From CAWGCE01 sp964480915 (GTDB lineage: Bacteria > Planctomycetota > Planctomycetia > Pirellulales > Pirellulaceae), in NCBI GenBank assembly GCA_964480915.1, contig CAYZRS010000023.1, forward strand, positions 6,329-70,328: a stretch of 64,000 nt of DNA, in the 5' to 3' direction. The position numbers and the translations under genes were made by a program. Numbering within the stretch: the stretch's first letter is position 1; every line of letters starts with the position of its first letter. The notes under the pieces were generated by a model. The model had not been told where the DNA came from. It worked only from the letters and a program-made list of their open reading frames with translations, and did no database searches. Shown here in pieces: positions 18,180-28,400 of this stretch.

Positions 18180-20969
18180 TTAGGCCAGCTTATTGAGCCT
18201 CCGAATGGTCCACTCGACGCACAGCGCACCACATATCAGCCCCATGAGCCAGGTCATGAGTCGCTGTTGGAACGCGCGGTCGGGTGTGCCGGGGATGTAA
18301 GTTTCTTGATCCTGCGGGACGAGCGCGGCGACGAGGCCTGCGGCCGCTGCACTGGCGGCTTGATTGAGATCGGGGAAATAGACGCCGCCGGTCGCGGTCG
18401 CGAGTTCGTTCAGCAACGCGTCATTTCGCTGTGGAGTTTCGACTTCGCGATCGGGAACGCGCACCCGCACCGTGCGCGTCAGTACGTCCAGTTGTTCGCT
18501 GTTAGGAATTGGCAGCTCTATGCGATAGTCACCTTCTTGCAAGGCCGTGAACTGGCTGGAATAGGAACCATCCTTGGAGGTGTCGTCCAACTGGCCGGTG
18601 CTACTCACATGCTGCAGCTTGAACGGTTGGCGATTGCCGTTGGGTGAGATGAGTGTTGCCGCGACTTCTTGCTGCACCAACGGTTGAAACTGTTCATCGG
18701 TGAGCGACGCGCGAACGATGATCGTTTCGCCCAAAATCGACCGGTCTTTGCTGACCAGCAGTAGGCCGCGGCTACTATCGCGGAGCAATCGCCCTTCGCT
18801 GACGTATCGAATCAACTTGGTGTAGAACGAGCCAAACATCTCGGGATCGACGGCCCGAAGCCGCCACATTTCACCGCTACCCAGATAGAAAACTCGACCG
18901 GCGCCATAAAAATGGCCCGCCATATAAACGGGCAATTGATTGTCAATCGACGTTTGTGGGTTGGAAAACGATCCGTAAACGGTCGCGCCCGGTTTGGCGG
19001 CGCGGACTGGAAAGTAGGAATAAACGCCGGAAAAGTCGCTCCATCGCTGTTGGCTAAGATTCCCATCGTCATCAAGCCAGAGCTGTCTCGCTTGGCGGCC
19101 AGCGTCGGTAAACTCGACCGGCCAAGCCTGAGTCGTCGCATTCTTGCCACGGGTTAACTGCCCGGTCGATCGGCGAAAGAAGCTGACGGGATAAAAACCT
19201 TTCACAAGCTGGATGCCGCGTCGGCCTCGCGTTAGTGTCGTCCATTCGGGAGTGTAGACGGGGCCGGCCACGCAGATCATGCCGCCCGCTTTTTCCGAAA
19301 GCCAGCGATCGATGAGCTCGATTTGTTCTTCCGACAGCTGCTGCCAGTCGGGGTCGAAGGCGACGATGCAGTCGTATTCAAACAACTCCTCGGGCGAGCT
19401 GGGAAACTCTTCGAGGATCTGGTCGGCTTCCTGCGCCATGCCCGGCAACGCTCCTTGCAAGTGGACGTCGACGATCGTCTCCTTATCGCGATAACAGAGG
19501 ACGCGGACGAAGCGATACTCACGCGTTGGGCCGCCTGCCAGCAGCAAGACCTTGTTCTTTCGATCGACGACTTGGACGCTGGCGACCTTTTCGAGATCAC
19601 GCTGTTTGATGGTACTGTTACCGGGAGCAGTAGCACGTACGACATACTCGTACTTGCCGAGTTCGGTCGGAGTCAGTTCGAACTTCACGGGAACCGGTTC
19701 GCCATCGTTGCCGAGTTCGGCCAGGATTTCGTCGACGAGGGTTTCGGCAGGCGCTGGTTCGTTGCTGCGTGCCGGCTTGCGCGAAAACAGCTGAACTTTG
19801 ACGTTCCGCCCCTTCCAGCCGAACGATTGCAAAAACGTCTTGATGGTAAACATGTCGGCCGGGTAGACGCGGGCCGGCGCTTCGACGTCGACGACACGAA
19901 TCGAGGCGGGCCGATCGGGAGAACCAGCACCGATCGGGAAGAGTTGAATGCTGGCTGCTTGAGCCGACGCGACCGATTCACGCGTGTCGATGCCAGCGTT
20001 CTGATTGCCGTCGGTGACGACGACAATGCCGGCCAGTGGGCCACCCCGTTCATGTTCGACGAGGTAACTGATCGCATCGCCGAGTCGGGTTTCGACACCC
20101 GACGGCTTCAGCTGTTCCGACCAATCGATGACGGTTGGTTCAACCATTGCCGGTGAACTTGGTCCCGAACCGTTGTTGTCTACCGTGGCGGTGTCGACGA
20201 GTCGAGGTTCGCCGAAAGCGACCTGTAGTCCATATTCGGGGTAGCGAAGGTTGCCGACGGCCAACGTTACCGCGCCAATGATGCCGGCGAAGACCGCGAC
20301 GAGCAATGCCCAGCTCTCGCCTTCGGCGCTGGTGAAGGCTGCCTTGAAAAACAGGTGCAACAATATCGCCACGAGCGCCAAACCGACGAAGGCGAGTCCG
20401 ACTTGCGCCAGTTTCTTGGCCGTGGCAGCCGCCGTGCTGTTGATCGCCGCTTGTTCGGTCGCCTGTTCGGTGGCATTGCCTTGGCGAGGGAGTGAGGCGA
20501 TTTGCGCGGGTCGGTCGCCCTGGTCGAACCGATAAACGACGACGTCGTGCTGTTGGCGGAGGTTGTCGACGAGTTGTTGGTCGGCCAGCGTTTCGACGAC
20601 TTGTTGGATACGCGTGGTGCTCTGGCCGTCCGCGCCAGTCACATCGTCTAAGCCCATGCTTTGGCTCGTGTCGACCAAAATGACTGCGCGAGAATTTTTG
20701 ACGACTTTATGCTCAATCCGTTTTTCCAGCTGTAGGAAGAAGACGAACAGTCCTACAAAGGCGGCGATTCGCAGACCAGTTAGCAACCACCGTAGCGCTC
20801 GGGGGAAGCCACTCGTATCGCGTTGGTACGTCAGGTAAACGATCGCCATCAACCCGATGAGGACAGCGGCCAGTACGAGCCAGTGCCACCATTGATTCAG
20901 GACGTTGAGTCTCGCCAATTCGTAATAAGTTCGCGTCGAAGTATCGGCGATCAGGCATCCAAGGTTCAT
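18180..20969 (-). CDS. VWA / glutamine-amidotransferase-like membrane protein
   Basis: Two N-terminal membrane helices (WWHWLVLAAVLIGLMAIVYL and LTGLRIAAFVGLFVFFL) lead into a VWA domain with the metal site motif AVILVDTSQSMG (DxSxS) and the later GIVVVTDGNQNAG. Two more membrane helices are inserted within the VWA domain (LAQVGLAFVGLALVAILLHL and ALLVAVFAGIIGAVTLAV). A class-I-GATase-like domain (about 520-720, with AGGMICVAGPVYTPEW) lacks an obvious catalytic Cys. A final membrane helix closes the protein. The start at 20969 forms an ATGA overlap (20966-20969) with the BatA-like gene. The frame is open upstream to 21101, but that extension is antisense-like low-quality sequence. VWA proteins of this type pair with MoxR ATPases. 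Confidence 0.8.
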   Translation of the reverse strand: MNLGCLIADTSTRTYYELARLNVLNQWWHWLVLAAVLIGLMAIVYLTYQRDTSGFPRALRWLLTGLRIAAFVGLFVFFLQLEKRIEHKVVKNSRAVILVDTSQSMGLDDVTGADGQSTTRIQQVVETLADQQLVDNLRQQHDVVVYRFDQGDRPAQIASLPRQGNATEQATEQAAINSTAAATAKKLAQVGLAFVGLALVAILLHLFFKAAFTSAEGESWALLVAVFAGIIGAVTLAVGNLRYPEYGLQVAFGEPRLVDTATVDNNGSGPSSPAMVEPTVIDWSEQLKPSGVETRLGDAISYLVEHERGGPLAGIVVVTDGNQNAGIDTRESVASAQAASIQLFPIGAGSPDRPASIRVVDVEAPARVYPADMFTIKTFLQSFGWKGRNVKVQLFSRKPARSNEPAPAETLVDEILAELGNDGEPVPVKFELTPTELGKYEYVVRATAPGNSTIKQRDLEKVASVQVVDRKNKVLLLAGGPTREYRFVRVLCYRDKETIVDVHLQGALPGMAQEADQILEEFPSSPEELFEYDCIVAFDPDWQQLSEEQIELIDRWLSEKAGGMICVAGPVYTPEWTTLTRGRRGIQLVKGFYPVSFFRRSTGQLTRGKNATTQAWPVEFTDAGRQARQLWLDDDGNLSQQRWSDFSGVYSYFPVRAAKPGATVYGSFSNPQTSIDNQLPVYMAGHFYGAGRVFYLGSGEMWRLRAVDPEMFGSFYTKLIRYVSEGRLLRDSSRGLLLVSKDRSILGETIIVRASLTDEQFQPLVQQEVAATLISPNGNRQPFKLQHVSSTGQLDDTSKDGSYSSQFTALQEGDYRIELPIPNSEQLDVLTRTVRVRVPDREVETPQRNDALLNELATATGGVYFPDLNQAASAAAAGLVAALVPQDQETYIPGTPDRAFQQRLMTWLMGLICGALCVEWTIRRLNKLA

Positions 20970-23347
20970 CGCACGGCTCCTGATTTGTAAGCAGTCCGGC
21001 GATGAATCGTGTGGCGACCTGGATGGTAGCTGGCCGAGTAGGCCAGCAGTTGCTCGACGATCAACAGACCGACCAAGGCAAACAGGAGGATCTGGCTCCA
21101 AGAGAAACGGTTGTCGTCGCGGGCTGACAGGGAAATCGCGTCCGAATCCAAAATTCGGGCACCCGTGCCGGACGTCGCTTTACTCAGTGCGTCCATGCTG
21201 GCAAGTTCCAGATTACTCTCGCTGGCATCGACGTTGATGGCGAAGAGTTGTTTTTCAAACTCGCCGGTCAGCCTCTGTAATTTGACGCCGTAGACTCCAG
21301 GAGTTTCTGTGTTGCCGACGTCGCCGGTGGACGTGGAGCTATCGAGGACGATCTTGCCAACTTGCCGACCATCGACCTCTTCCACCTCGACGTTGCGGGT
21401 GAGCGAGATCGCGAGTGGCGTATTTTCATTGGGCGTGGCCAGTACCGGCATCGGAATTTGGAAATCGACCTGCGGTTGATACTCGCGCGCATCCACCGTC
21501 ATTTCGATCGGTGCGCCGGCAAACCGATCAGGATCGGCTTGTCGGCTGGTGTTGAGGTATGACTGCAACTCGAGCATCAGGACAGGAAACGTCGGCTGCG
21601 TTGCCCAAGAGTTCCAGCGAGGTGCCAGCGAGCTAAGTTGCGTTACGACTCGTCCACTTCCAAAACGCTGTTCGACCCACAGGGGATCACCATTGCGTAG
21701 CTTGGCGATCACGCTCACCGTTGTCTCTTCCGTCGGTTGCCACAACGGATCGGGCGTCGCGTACTGCTGGATGCGAATGGAGCCAATAAAGGCGTTCCTT
21801 TCTCCCAGCAGCACGCGGAACAGCGGATGGTTTTCAACCTGCAAATCGGGCGTACCGTCCGTCGATGAAGGGAGCGTGCCGACCATGCTGAGTGGCAGGG
21901 GAAAAAGCCCCTCCCCTTCGGCGTGCCAGCCGTTGTAGAAGCTCAGGTCGGATTCCGGGCCCAGGAAGATGGCGATGCCGCCACCGTCCTTTACGAACTT
22001 TTCGACATTCCGGGCAGCCCGATCGTCCATGCGAGGGACGTCCAGTAAGTAGATCGCGTGATACTTGGCAAGCGCTGCAGGCGTCGCATCCCGCAGGAAC
22101 GTGGCCGATTCCAAGTCGACGCGGATACCCGTGCGAACGCGATCGCTCGGCTGAAAGACGGTTTCCAAATACCGGACGTTCAGTCGATCGGGATCGCCGT
22201 CGATCACCAGCACGGGAATTCCATCTTCGCAGTCGATCACGCACCAGCGACGGTTGTCGACGGCGACCGCATCGGCGGAGAGTTCGGCTGCCAAGACGTG
22301 TTGGCCAGGATCGGTAAAGAAAACCTGAGCGCGACGGGAAACCGTTTCGCCCGGTCCAATTTCATCAATGAGAATTCCCGGTAATTCAGTGGAGGCGTCC
22401 ACGGTCGCCTCATCGGTGGCCGTTTTCATGACTCGCAAGGCGACCGTTACCTGTCGAGCCACATCGACGCCGAAATTCTTCACCGCCACTTCGACAAACA
22501 GAGGCACGCCCGCCGCTTGGACACCTTGGACGGGGCTCAGTTCGGTAATCGTGACGTTGGAATGCGGCGTCTGCGAACAGCGGACAAGATTGAGCCGCGC
22601 TTCTTTGCCATCGAGCGCCGTCAGCGCGTCGGCTAAATCGCCCGGCTGCTGCCAATGGTCGGCGCGGAAATCGGAAACGAGGTAGATGTCGTGGCTCTCA
22701 TTGTCCGATTGTTCGATGATTGTTCTGGCAAGATCGAGTGCTGCGTGGGGCGAACTGGCCAGCGCGGAAACGTTCTTGTCGCGGCGGACATCTTCCAACG
22801 TTGCTTCGAATTCCGCGTCGACGGTTCGAGCTATCATGTCGGCCGCCGTGGCCAGTGATGCGTCGTCAGGCAACGGTTGTTGGTCGTCGGACGGTCGTTG
22901 AGCGGTGCCGGCTCTGGAGAAGCGGATGAGCGTGAAACGCTGCAGTGTGTCCTGTGCCGCCACATGCTGAGCCAACTGCGTGACGACTCGGTTGGCCCGG
23001 TCCCAGGCCGAATCGGAACCGATTCGATCCGACATCGAAAAACTGTCGTCGAGTAGAACGATATGGTGCGTTGTGCGGCCCCCAAAAAAGTTGCTCCATT
23101 GGCTCCGCGTTGCCAAATGGGCAAGCATCGCCACGAGCAAAGCGATGGCGGCCATGCGTGCTAACAGCAGGAGCAGCTGTTTGAGCCATACCCAGGTCTT
23201 ATGCTTCTTCTCCGATTGCATTAGGAAATCCATCGCCGCCCATTGCACCCGTTTTTGGCGCATGAGGTTGATCAGGTGGATCAACAGAGGCAACAACACA
23301 AGGAAGAAGCCCCAAGTCAGCGGTTGAAAGATAAACTGCATCGTCAT
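20966..23347 (-). CDS. BatA-type membrane protein with VWA domain
   Basis: The N-terminus FQPLTWGFFLVLLPLLIHLI followed by LMRQKRVQWAAMDFLMQS is the BatA/TIGR02226 membrane domain. A second helix (LLLLARMAAIALLVAMLAHL) leads to a VWA domain with HHIVLLDDSFSMSD (DxSxS site). Then come a beta-rich CARDB-like region (near 290-370), a GATase-like region (YHAIYLLDVPRMDDRA) and a C-terminal membrane helix (FSWSQILLFALVGLLIVEQL). Two start codons sit close together (ATG 23347, ATG 23341); neither has a strong Shine-Dalgarno. It follows the DUF58 gene after 16 bases and overlaps the next gene by four. Bat proteins are used in envelope stress tolerance in other phyla. Confidence 0.85.
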   Translation of the reverse strand: MTMQFIFQPLTWGFFLVLLPLLIHLINLMRQKRVQWAAMDFLMQSEKKHKTWVWLKQLLLLLARMAAIALLVAMLAHLATRSQWSNFFGGRTTHHIVLLDDSFSMSDRIGSDSAWDRANRVVTQLAQHVAAQDTLQRFTLIRFSRAGTAQRPSDDQQPLPDDASLATAADMIARTVDAEFEATLEDVRRDKNVSALASSPHAALDLARTIIEQSDNESHDIYLVSDFRADHWQQPGDLADALTALDGKEARLNLVRCSQTPHSNVTITELSPVQGVQAAGVPLFVEVAVKNFGVDVARQVTVALRVMKTATDEATVDASTELPGILIDEIGPGETVSRRAQVFFTDPGQHVLAAELSADAVAVDNRRWCVIDCEDGIPVLVIDGDPDRLNVRYLETVFQPSDRVRTGIRVDLESATFLRDATPAALAKYHAIYLLDVPRMDDRAARNVEKFVKDGGGIAIFLGPESDLSFYNGWHAEGEGLFPLPLSMVGTLPSSTDGTPDLQVENHPLFRVLLGERNAFIGSIRIQQYATPDPLWQPTEETTVSVIAKLRNGDPLWVEQRFGSGRVVTQLSSLAPRWNSWATQPTFPVLMLELQSYLNTSRQADPDRFAGAPIEMTVDAREYQPQVDFQIPMPVLATPNENTPLAISLTRNVEVEEVDGRQVGKIVLDSSTSTGDVGNTETPGVYGVKLQRLTGEFEKQLFAINVDASESNLELASMDALSKATSGTGARILDSDAISLSARDDNRFSWSQILLFALVGLLIVEQLLAYSASYHPGRHTIHRRTAYKSGAVR

Positions 23348-23363
23348 TCGGCAAACGGATCGG

Positions 23364-24269
23364 TCAGATCCGTTTCTGCTGCGCTCCAAGTCGTTTGCTG
23401 AGGTAAGTCGCGAGCGCCGCGTCGAGCGGGTCGCGTGTGCGGATGAGCGCATAGTCGATCAGGTTGCGGGCGCAGCTCTTGCGAATGAACTCGAGATGTT
23501 CATCGAGCGCTGACAGATATCCTTCGCGCAACGATCGCGGGTTGCAGTTCACAAATCGATCTGATTCCATGCCCTCGAAACGCGTCGGTCCGTTGAACGG
23601 GAAATCGATTTCATCATCGTCCATGATGTGAAGAACGAGTACGTCGTGGCCGCGTTGTCGTACCAGTTTGAGCCCTTTTGCCAGCGCATCGCGGTCGGTC
23701 AGAAGGTCGGAAATCAGGATCACCATGCCGCGTCGAGGCGTCTTGTCGACGACTCGTTTGAGCAGAACCGACATGTCTGTCGCGTCTTTCGGTGACGTCG
23801 TATTCAAGGTATCGATGATCGAATAGATGTGACTCCGTTTGGTCCGGGCATCGACTTGGGTCCGGACGTTTTGGTCAAAGACGGCACAACCGACCGCGTC
23901 CTGTTGCTTGAGGATCAAATAGGCCAAGCAAGCGGCAACGGTGCAGGCATATTCGAATTTGTTCAGCGGCCCATTGCCGTAGGCCATACTGGCCGAGGCG
24001 TCGACGAGCAGGCGGCAGGTCAGGTTACTGTCTTCTTCGAATTGCTTGACGACGAGTCGATCTTGGCGGGCCCAGACTTTCCAGTCCACGTGTCGGAGAT
24101 CGTCACCGGGAACGTATTCCCGGTGTTGGCGGAATTCGACCGATTGCCCGAAATAGGGGCTGCGATGCATGCCGGAGAGATACCCTTCGACAATGTGACG
24201 CGCCCGAACGTCGAGTTTCGCGATCCGCTTTATCGCCTCAGGATGCAAAAATCTTTTGGAATCGGGCAT
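23364..24269 (-). CDS. DUF58 domain protein (MoxR partner)
   Basis: The 301-residue product starts MPDSKRFLHPEAIKRIAKLD and contains the DUF58 core YFGQSVEFRQHREYVPGDDL and HVDWKVWARQDRLVVKQFEE, followed by a VWA-like fold with LLVDASASMAYG (DxSxS). These proteins are encoded next to MoxR ATPases and are thought to be remodelled by them. The ATG at 24269 is chosen from family conservation. An ATG at 24284 lies too close to the visible AAGGA, and the open frame reaches 24359. The coding region overlaps the end of the MoxR gene by 32 bases, so the two are almost certainly on one transcript. Confidence 0.9.
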   Translation of the reverse strand: MPDSKRFLHPEAIKRIAKLDVRARHIVEGYLSGMHRSPYFGQSVEFRQHREYVPGDDLRHVDWKVWARQDRLVVKQFEEDSNLTCRLLVDASASMAYGNGPLNKFEYACTVAACLAYLILKQQDAVGCAVFDQNVRTQVDARTKRSHIYSIIDTLNTTSPKDATDMSVLLKRVVDKTPRRGMVILISDLLTDRDALAKGLKLVRQRGHDVLVLHIMDDDEIDFPFNGPTRFEGMESDRFVNCNPRSLREGYLSALDEHLEFIRKSCARNLIDYALIRTRDPLDAALATYLSKRLGAQQKRI

Positions 24270-25290
24270 CGCGCGTAAGTTCATCTTCCTTGGTTGGTGT
24301 AACTTCCAGCAGCCGATCAATGATCGTATCGGCGCTGACTCCTTCACTCTGTGCCGCAAAATTCACAACGACGCGATGGCGTAAAACCGGTTTGGCGAGC
24401 GCCGCGATGTCGTCGGTGGAAACGTGGCTGTTGCCTTGCAAAATGGCGCGGGCCTTGCCGCCCATGATCAGGAACTGAACCGCGCGCGGGCCGGCTCCCC
24501 AAGAACTCATCTCTTCGACAAATTCTGGTGTCCCCGGATTGCCGACGCGGGTCTGTCGGACCAGCGACAAGGCATAGCGTATGACATGATCGGAAACGGG
24601 AACGCGGCGAACGATGTCTTGCAGTTCGACGATTTCTTGCGCGGTGAGCACCGGCTGCACTTCCGATTTGTCCGGTGAAGTGGTCCGCCGCGCCACTTCG
24701 AATTCTTCGTCAAAACTTGGGTACTCGACGAAGACCTTGAACATGAAACGATCTTGCTGGGCCTCTGGCAGAGGATAGGTCCCTTCTTGTTCGATCGGAT
24801 TCTGAGTTGCCAGGACGAAAAATGGATCGGCCATCGGGCGTCCGACGCCGCCCACGGTGACTTGTCGTTCTTGCATCGCTTCCAACAGTGCCGCTTGCGT
24901 CTTGGGCGGCGTGCGATTGATTTCGTCCGCCAAAATGATGTTGGCGAAGATCGGCCCCTTCAAGAACCGTGGTTCGCGCTCACCCGTATCGCGATTCTCC
25001 TGGATGATCTCGGTCCCGGTAATGTCGGCCGGCATAAGATCAGGAGTGAACTGGACTCGATTGAAGGACAGGTCCATCGTGCGGGCGAGCGTACTGATCA
25101 TCAGTGTCTTGGCCAGGCCCGGGACGCCTTCCAGCAGGCAATGGCCACGACTGAAAAGCGAAATCAACAGTTCGTCAATGACTTGGTGCTGACCAACGAT
25201 GACCTTTGAAAGTTGGTCGAGAAGCTGCGAACGAGCCGCGGCTAACTTGTCGATGGATGCCTGAGAGTTTTCTGATCCATGGTTCGGCAT
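24238..25290 (-). CDS. moxR: MoxR-family AAA+ ATPase
   Basis: The AAA+ core is complete: Walker A LLEGVPGLAKT, Walker B IILADEINRTPPKTQAALLE, sensor I FVLATQNPIEQEGTYPLPEA and the DRFMF box, with a lid domain containing GAGPRAVQFLIMGGKA. MoxR ATPases act as chaperone-like remodelling machines on VWA-domain partners encoded next to them, which here are the DUF58, BatA-like and VWA/GATase genes. The ATG at 25290 has AAGGA seven bases upstream and is preferred over the ATG at 25314. This is the promoter-proximal gene of an 18.5-kb minus-strand gene train, 139 bases after the giant PQQ-protein gene. Confidence 0.93.
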   Translation of the reverse strand: MPNHGSENSQASIDKLAAARSQLLDQLSKVIVGQHQVIDELLISLFSRGHCLLEGVPGLAKTLMISTLARTMDLSFNRVQFTPDLMPADITGTEIIQENRDTGEREPRFLKGPIFANIILADEINRTPPKTQAALLEAMQERQVTVGGVGRPMADPFFVLATQNPIEQEGTYPLPEAQQDRFMFKVFVEYPSFDEEFEVARRTTSPDKSEVQPVLTAQEIVELQDIVRRVPVSDHVIRYALSLVRQTRVGNPGTPEFVEEMSSWGAGPRAVQFLIMGGKARAILQGNSHVSTDDIAALAKPVLRHRVVVNFAAQSEGVSADTIIDRLLEVTPTKEDELTRDARFQKIFAS

Positions 25291-25429
25291 TGGGGTTCCT
25301 TCGTCGTACCGCATCGACGCAAATCGCTCTCGTCGTCCAAGATCTCGAAATTTGCGATGCGGGATTATATACGGATCGGTGTCGCTCTAAACAGTCGAAG
25401 CGAGGGGTTACGTTGATTACTGGATCGAA

Positions 25430-28400
25430 TTATTGAGCAAACGGATCTTCCGATTCTTTGGTCGGGGCTTCGGTTTCGACGTCAACCGGCCCCAATTTGT
25501 TCGCCGGTTTCTTGCCATCTTGCGAATTCTCACCATTAAATGTGATCGTGTGGCCTTTATTTCCATAGACGTACTCGATCGCCAGACTGGCGTCCGTCGG
25601 ATTGGCCGTGACGGTAAACGGGTGCACACTGTTCAGCCGATTGCGAAAAATCACCTCACCATTCCGTCGGTCAATGCAGGCCAATTCGTTCACGGGCTGT
25701 GGCCGCGGCGTATTGGGGGTCTTGGGGACGGTGTAGGATCGAGCGAACACAAGGATCGGAGTATTGACTGCTTGTCGAGTCAATAGCTGGTAGTCAATGA
25801 CCTCGGTCGGCGTCTCCCAAGCAGGTTGGCCCGTCTCTCGATCGAAGGCGTACAGCTGACCGGACAACTGAAAGCCGGACGCGGTGCGACCGAATCTCGT
25901 ACCCCGTCTTGCATTCGGCTTGCCGGCCCCGACGATGAACTGATCGGGGGTTTCCAGAACGACGAGATGATTCAGCTCTCCCTCCACCTCAAGATCGTGG
26001 AGAACGACCGTCTTTCCCGTATCGGTTTCGAGGATTTCCAGTTTGCCGCTGGGTTCACAAATGGCGATGTGACGCCCATTGATGAGCCGAACGGGTGCCG
26101 AGGCCGCACATTCGCGGTGCCAAACTTCTTTCTCTGCGACGGCATCGAACAGATTCAGCATGAGCTTCTTTTCTGTTTTCCAGCCTAGCAAGCGAGTGCC
26201 AAACGAACGCCATTGCTTTTTCTTGAACGGCAGTTCGAGTTTGCCTAACAGACGCCCGTTCCGCATGTCGTATTTATGGGCGGTGACGCTATCCTTCGCG
26301 GCAACGAAGACGAATTGGCGATTCCCGAATACGGTGGCATTCGTGCCGACTTTGGCGACCTTCCAGATCGGCTCGCCGGTGAGCAGGTCGCTGCAGACGA
26401 GGTCGCCTCGTTTCAGGTAGGCGACACCTCGGTCAGAAACGGGGCCCAACACGCGTCGATCGATCGTGAGCAGGAGGTTGGCATTGACGTTGCTTTGACG
26501 ATTGAGTTGCCCCTGGGAATCACCAATGGCGTCTTTCCAAATGCGCCTGAGTTGGGTTTCGTCATAGTCGCCGATCAGATCAATGGCTGCCACTTCGGTA
26601 CCGTTCGAGCAAATCAACAGGTGCCCCCGTGTGACGACTTCGAACGTCGAATTTCCAACAGTGCCGGTCGATTTGATTTGCTTGCGAATCCGGTTGTAAC
26701 CGTCGTAGACGATCAATTGGCTGCGGTTAATTTCCACGCGATACTCGTGCGGCCACAGTGCGTCGGAAAACTGCTGTTTTACCGGCATTTGCGAGTTGGC
26801 GTAGCGATTATGATTGTTCTTTAGAAGGTCTTCCCAACTCGCTTCCCCGCGGGGCCAGTTCTGCGTTCCAAATTCGTTCTCCAGCTCGCGTTGCTGTAAC
26901 TTTTGCTCCAGCGTGGCGCGCGTAAGATCGCCGCTGAGTTTTCTCGAGCCGTCCAGTGAGGAGAGCCGCGCAAGGACTCGTTCGGCCGTTTCCCACTCCC
27001 CTTTGGCGAGTAGCAACTGAGCCAGCTTGGCGGTCGCCTCCAGTGGCCATTGGGCTTCCTCCGTCAGCGGAGATTCCAACTGTTCCGACAGGCCGGCAAG
27101 TAACAGCTCGGCCGCCATCGTTCGTTGTTGGGCTGAATACCGATCGGCCAGTTGCAGTGTCGCTTCGGCGGCGATCGGTAAGTTGGAGATGCAGGCAAGC
27201 CAGGTCTGGGCAGTTTCCAACTTGAGGTTTTGCCAAGCCGCCTGTTTTTCGCGGAGCAAGGCGTTGGCCTGTGCTTGATCCGTCGTCGACATTTCCGCGT
27301 GCAGTTCCCCCAGTTGCTCGGATACCCACAGCGTCATGTCGACGCGATGATCGTCCGCAAGTTTTTCGGTTCGCTCGGCATCGACATCCTCTGCCGAATC
27401 GATGACGAGTTCAGCGTAAGCGAGCAGCTCGCGGAAGGCATCGAGTGTGCGATCCGAATCGCGAAAACCTGTCGCGACCGTTCGATGGAACTGGCGCTGC
27501 AACCTTCGATCGTTCGACGTGGACAATAGTTCGTTCACTTCATCCAGCAGTTCCTCGTGCTTCGTGAAATCGGCTGTCAGCTGGTCCATCAGCAGCATCG
27601 CCAGCGTACTACGAATCGAGCGTTGACTTTGTGGCGATTCGGCGAGCGTGTCGGCTCGCCTTAAAACGCGAATCGCATCTTCCGTCTCTCCGTCGCCGAT
27701 AAGCAGGCTCGCGTGATTTTCCAGTACCGCCGGATCGTTCGGGCTTTCGCGCAACTGCTTTGCGATGAAGGGCCGCATGCGGTCCCTTTGCAAGAAGGCG
27801 TGGACCGCGTCGTGGCTTTGCGAAATGACGTAATCGCCGTGACAAATTAAGTTGCCAAGCTCATATTCGGATTGCATGGTCTCTTTGAATGATCCGTCTG
27901 CAATGTCGACTTTCAGCAGCTGCTTAGCGCTGGTGGGGTGATAGTAATGACCTTCGCAGTAGAATCCGCGCCCGCACGTTAGCCCCTCGTCCTCGAACGG
28001 TTCGCTTTTCCAGATCATCTTGCCAGAAGTTAGCTCGAAGGCGCGCAGGCGGTCCGGGTCGGCCATGATCACTAGGCCGTTCCAAGCCCCGGCGACGTAG
28101 AGCGAACTTTCCCGCTCGGCGCGCCACTCGAGTTCGCCGTTGAGCAGATTGAGGCAATAAACTCGGTCCGATTCGACGGGGGTAATGATGACTCGACCAT
28201 CAGCGATGATCGGCGCGGCGTCGGCCCATTGTTCCAGGAGTTGATTGGCTTGATTAAATCGGCTTCGCTGTTGGAAGATCTGATTTTGGTTGGACAGGCG
28301 GCTGTCCGAGTTGGGCGGATAGGAGTAGCTCCACAAGAGCCAGCGACGCTGCGTGTCGACGGCGATGATTGCGCCGGATGTCGTCGGGCAAATCAGGATG

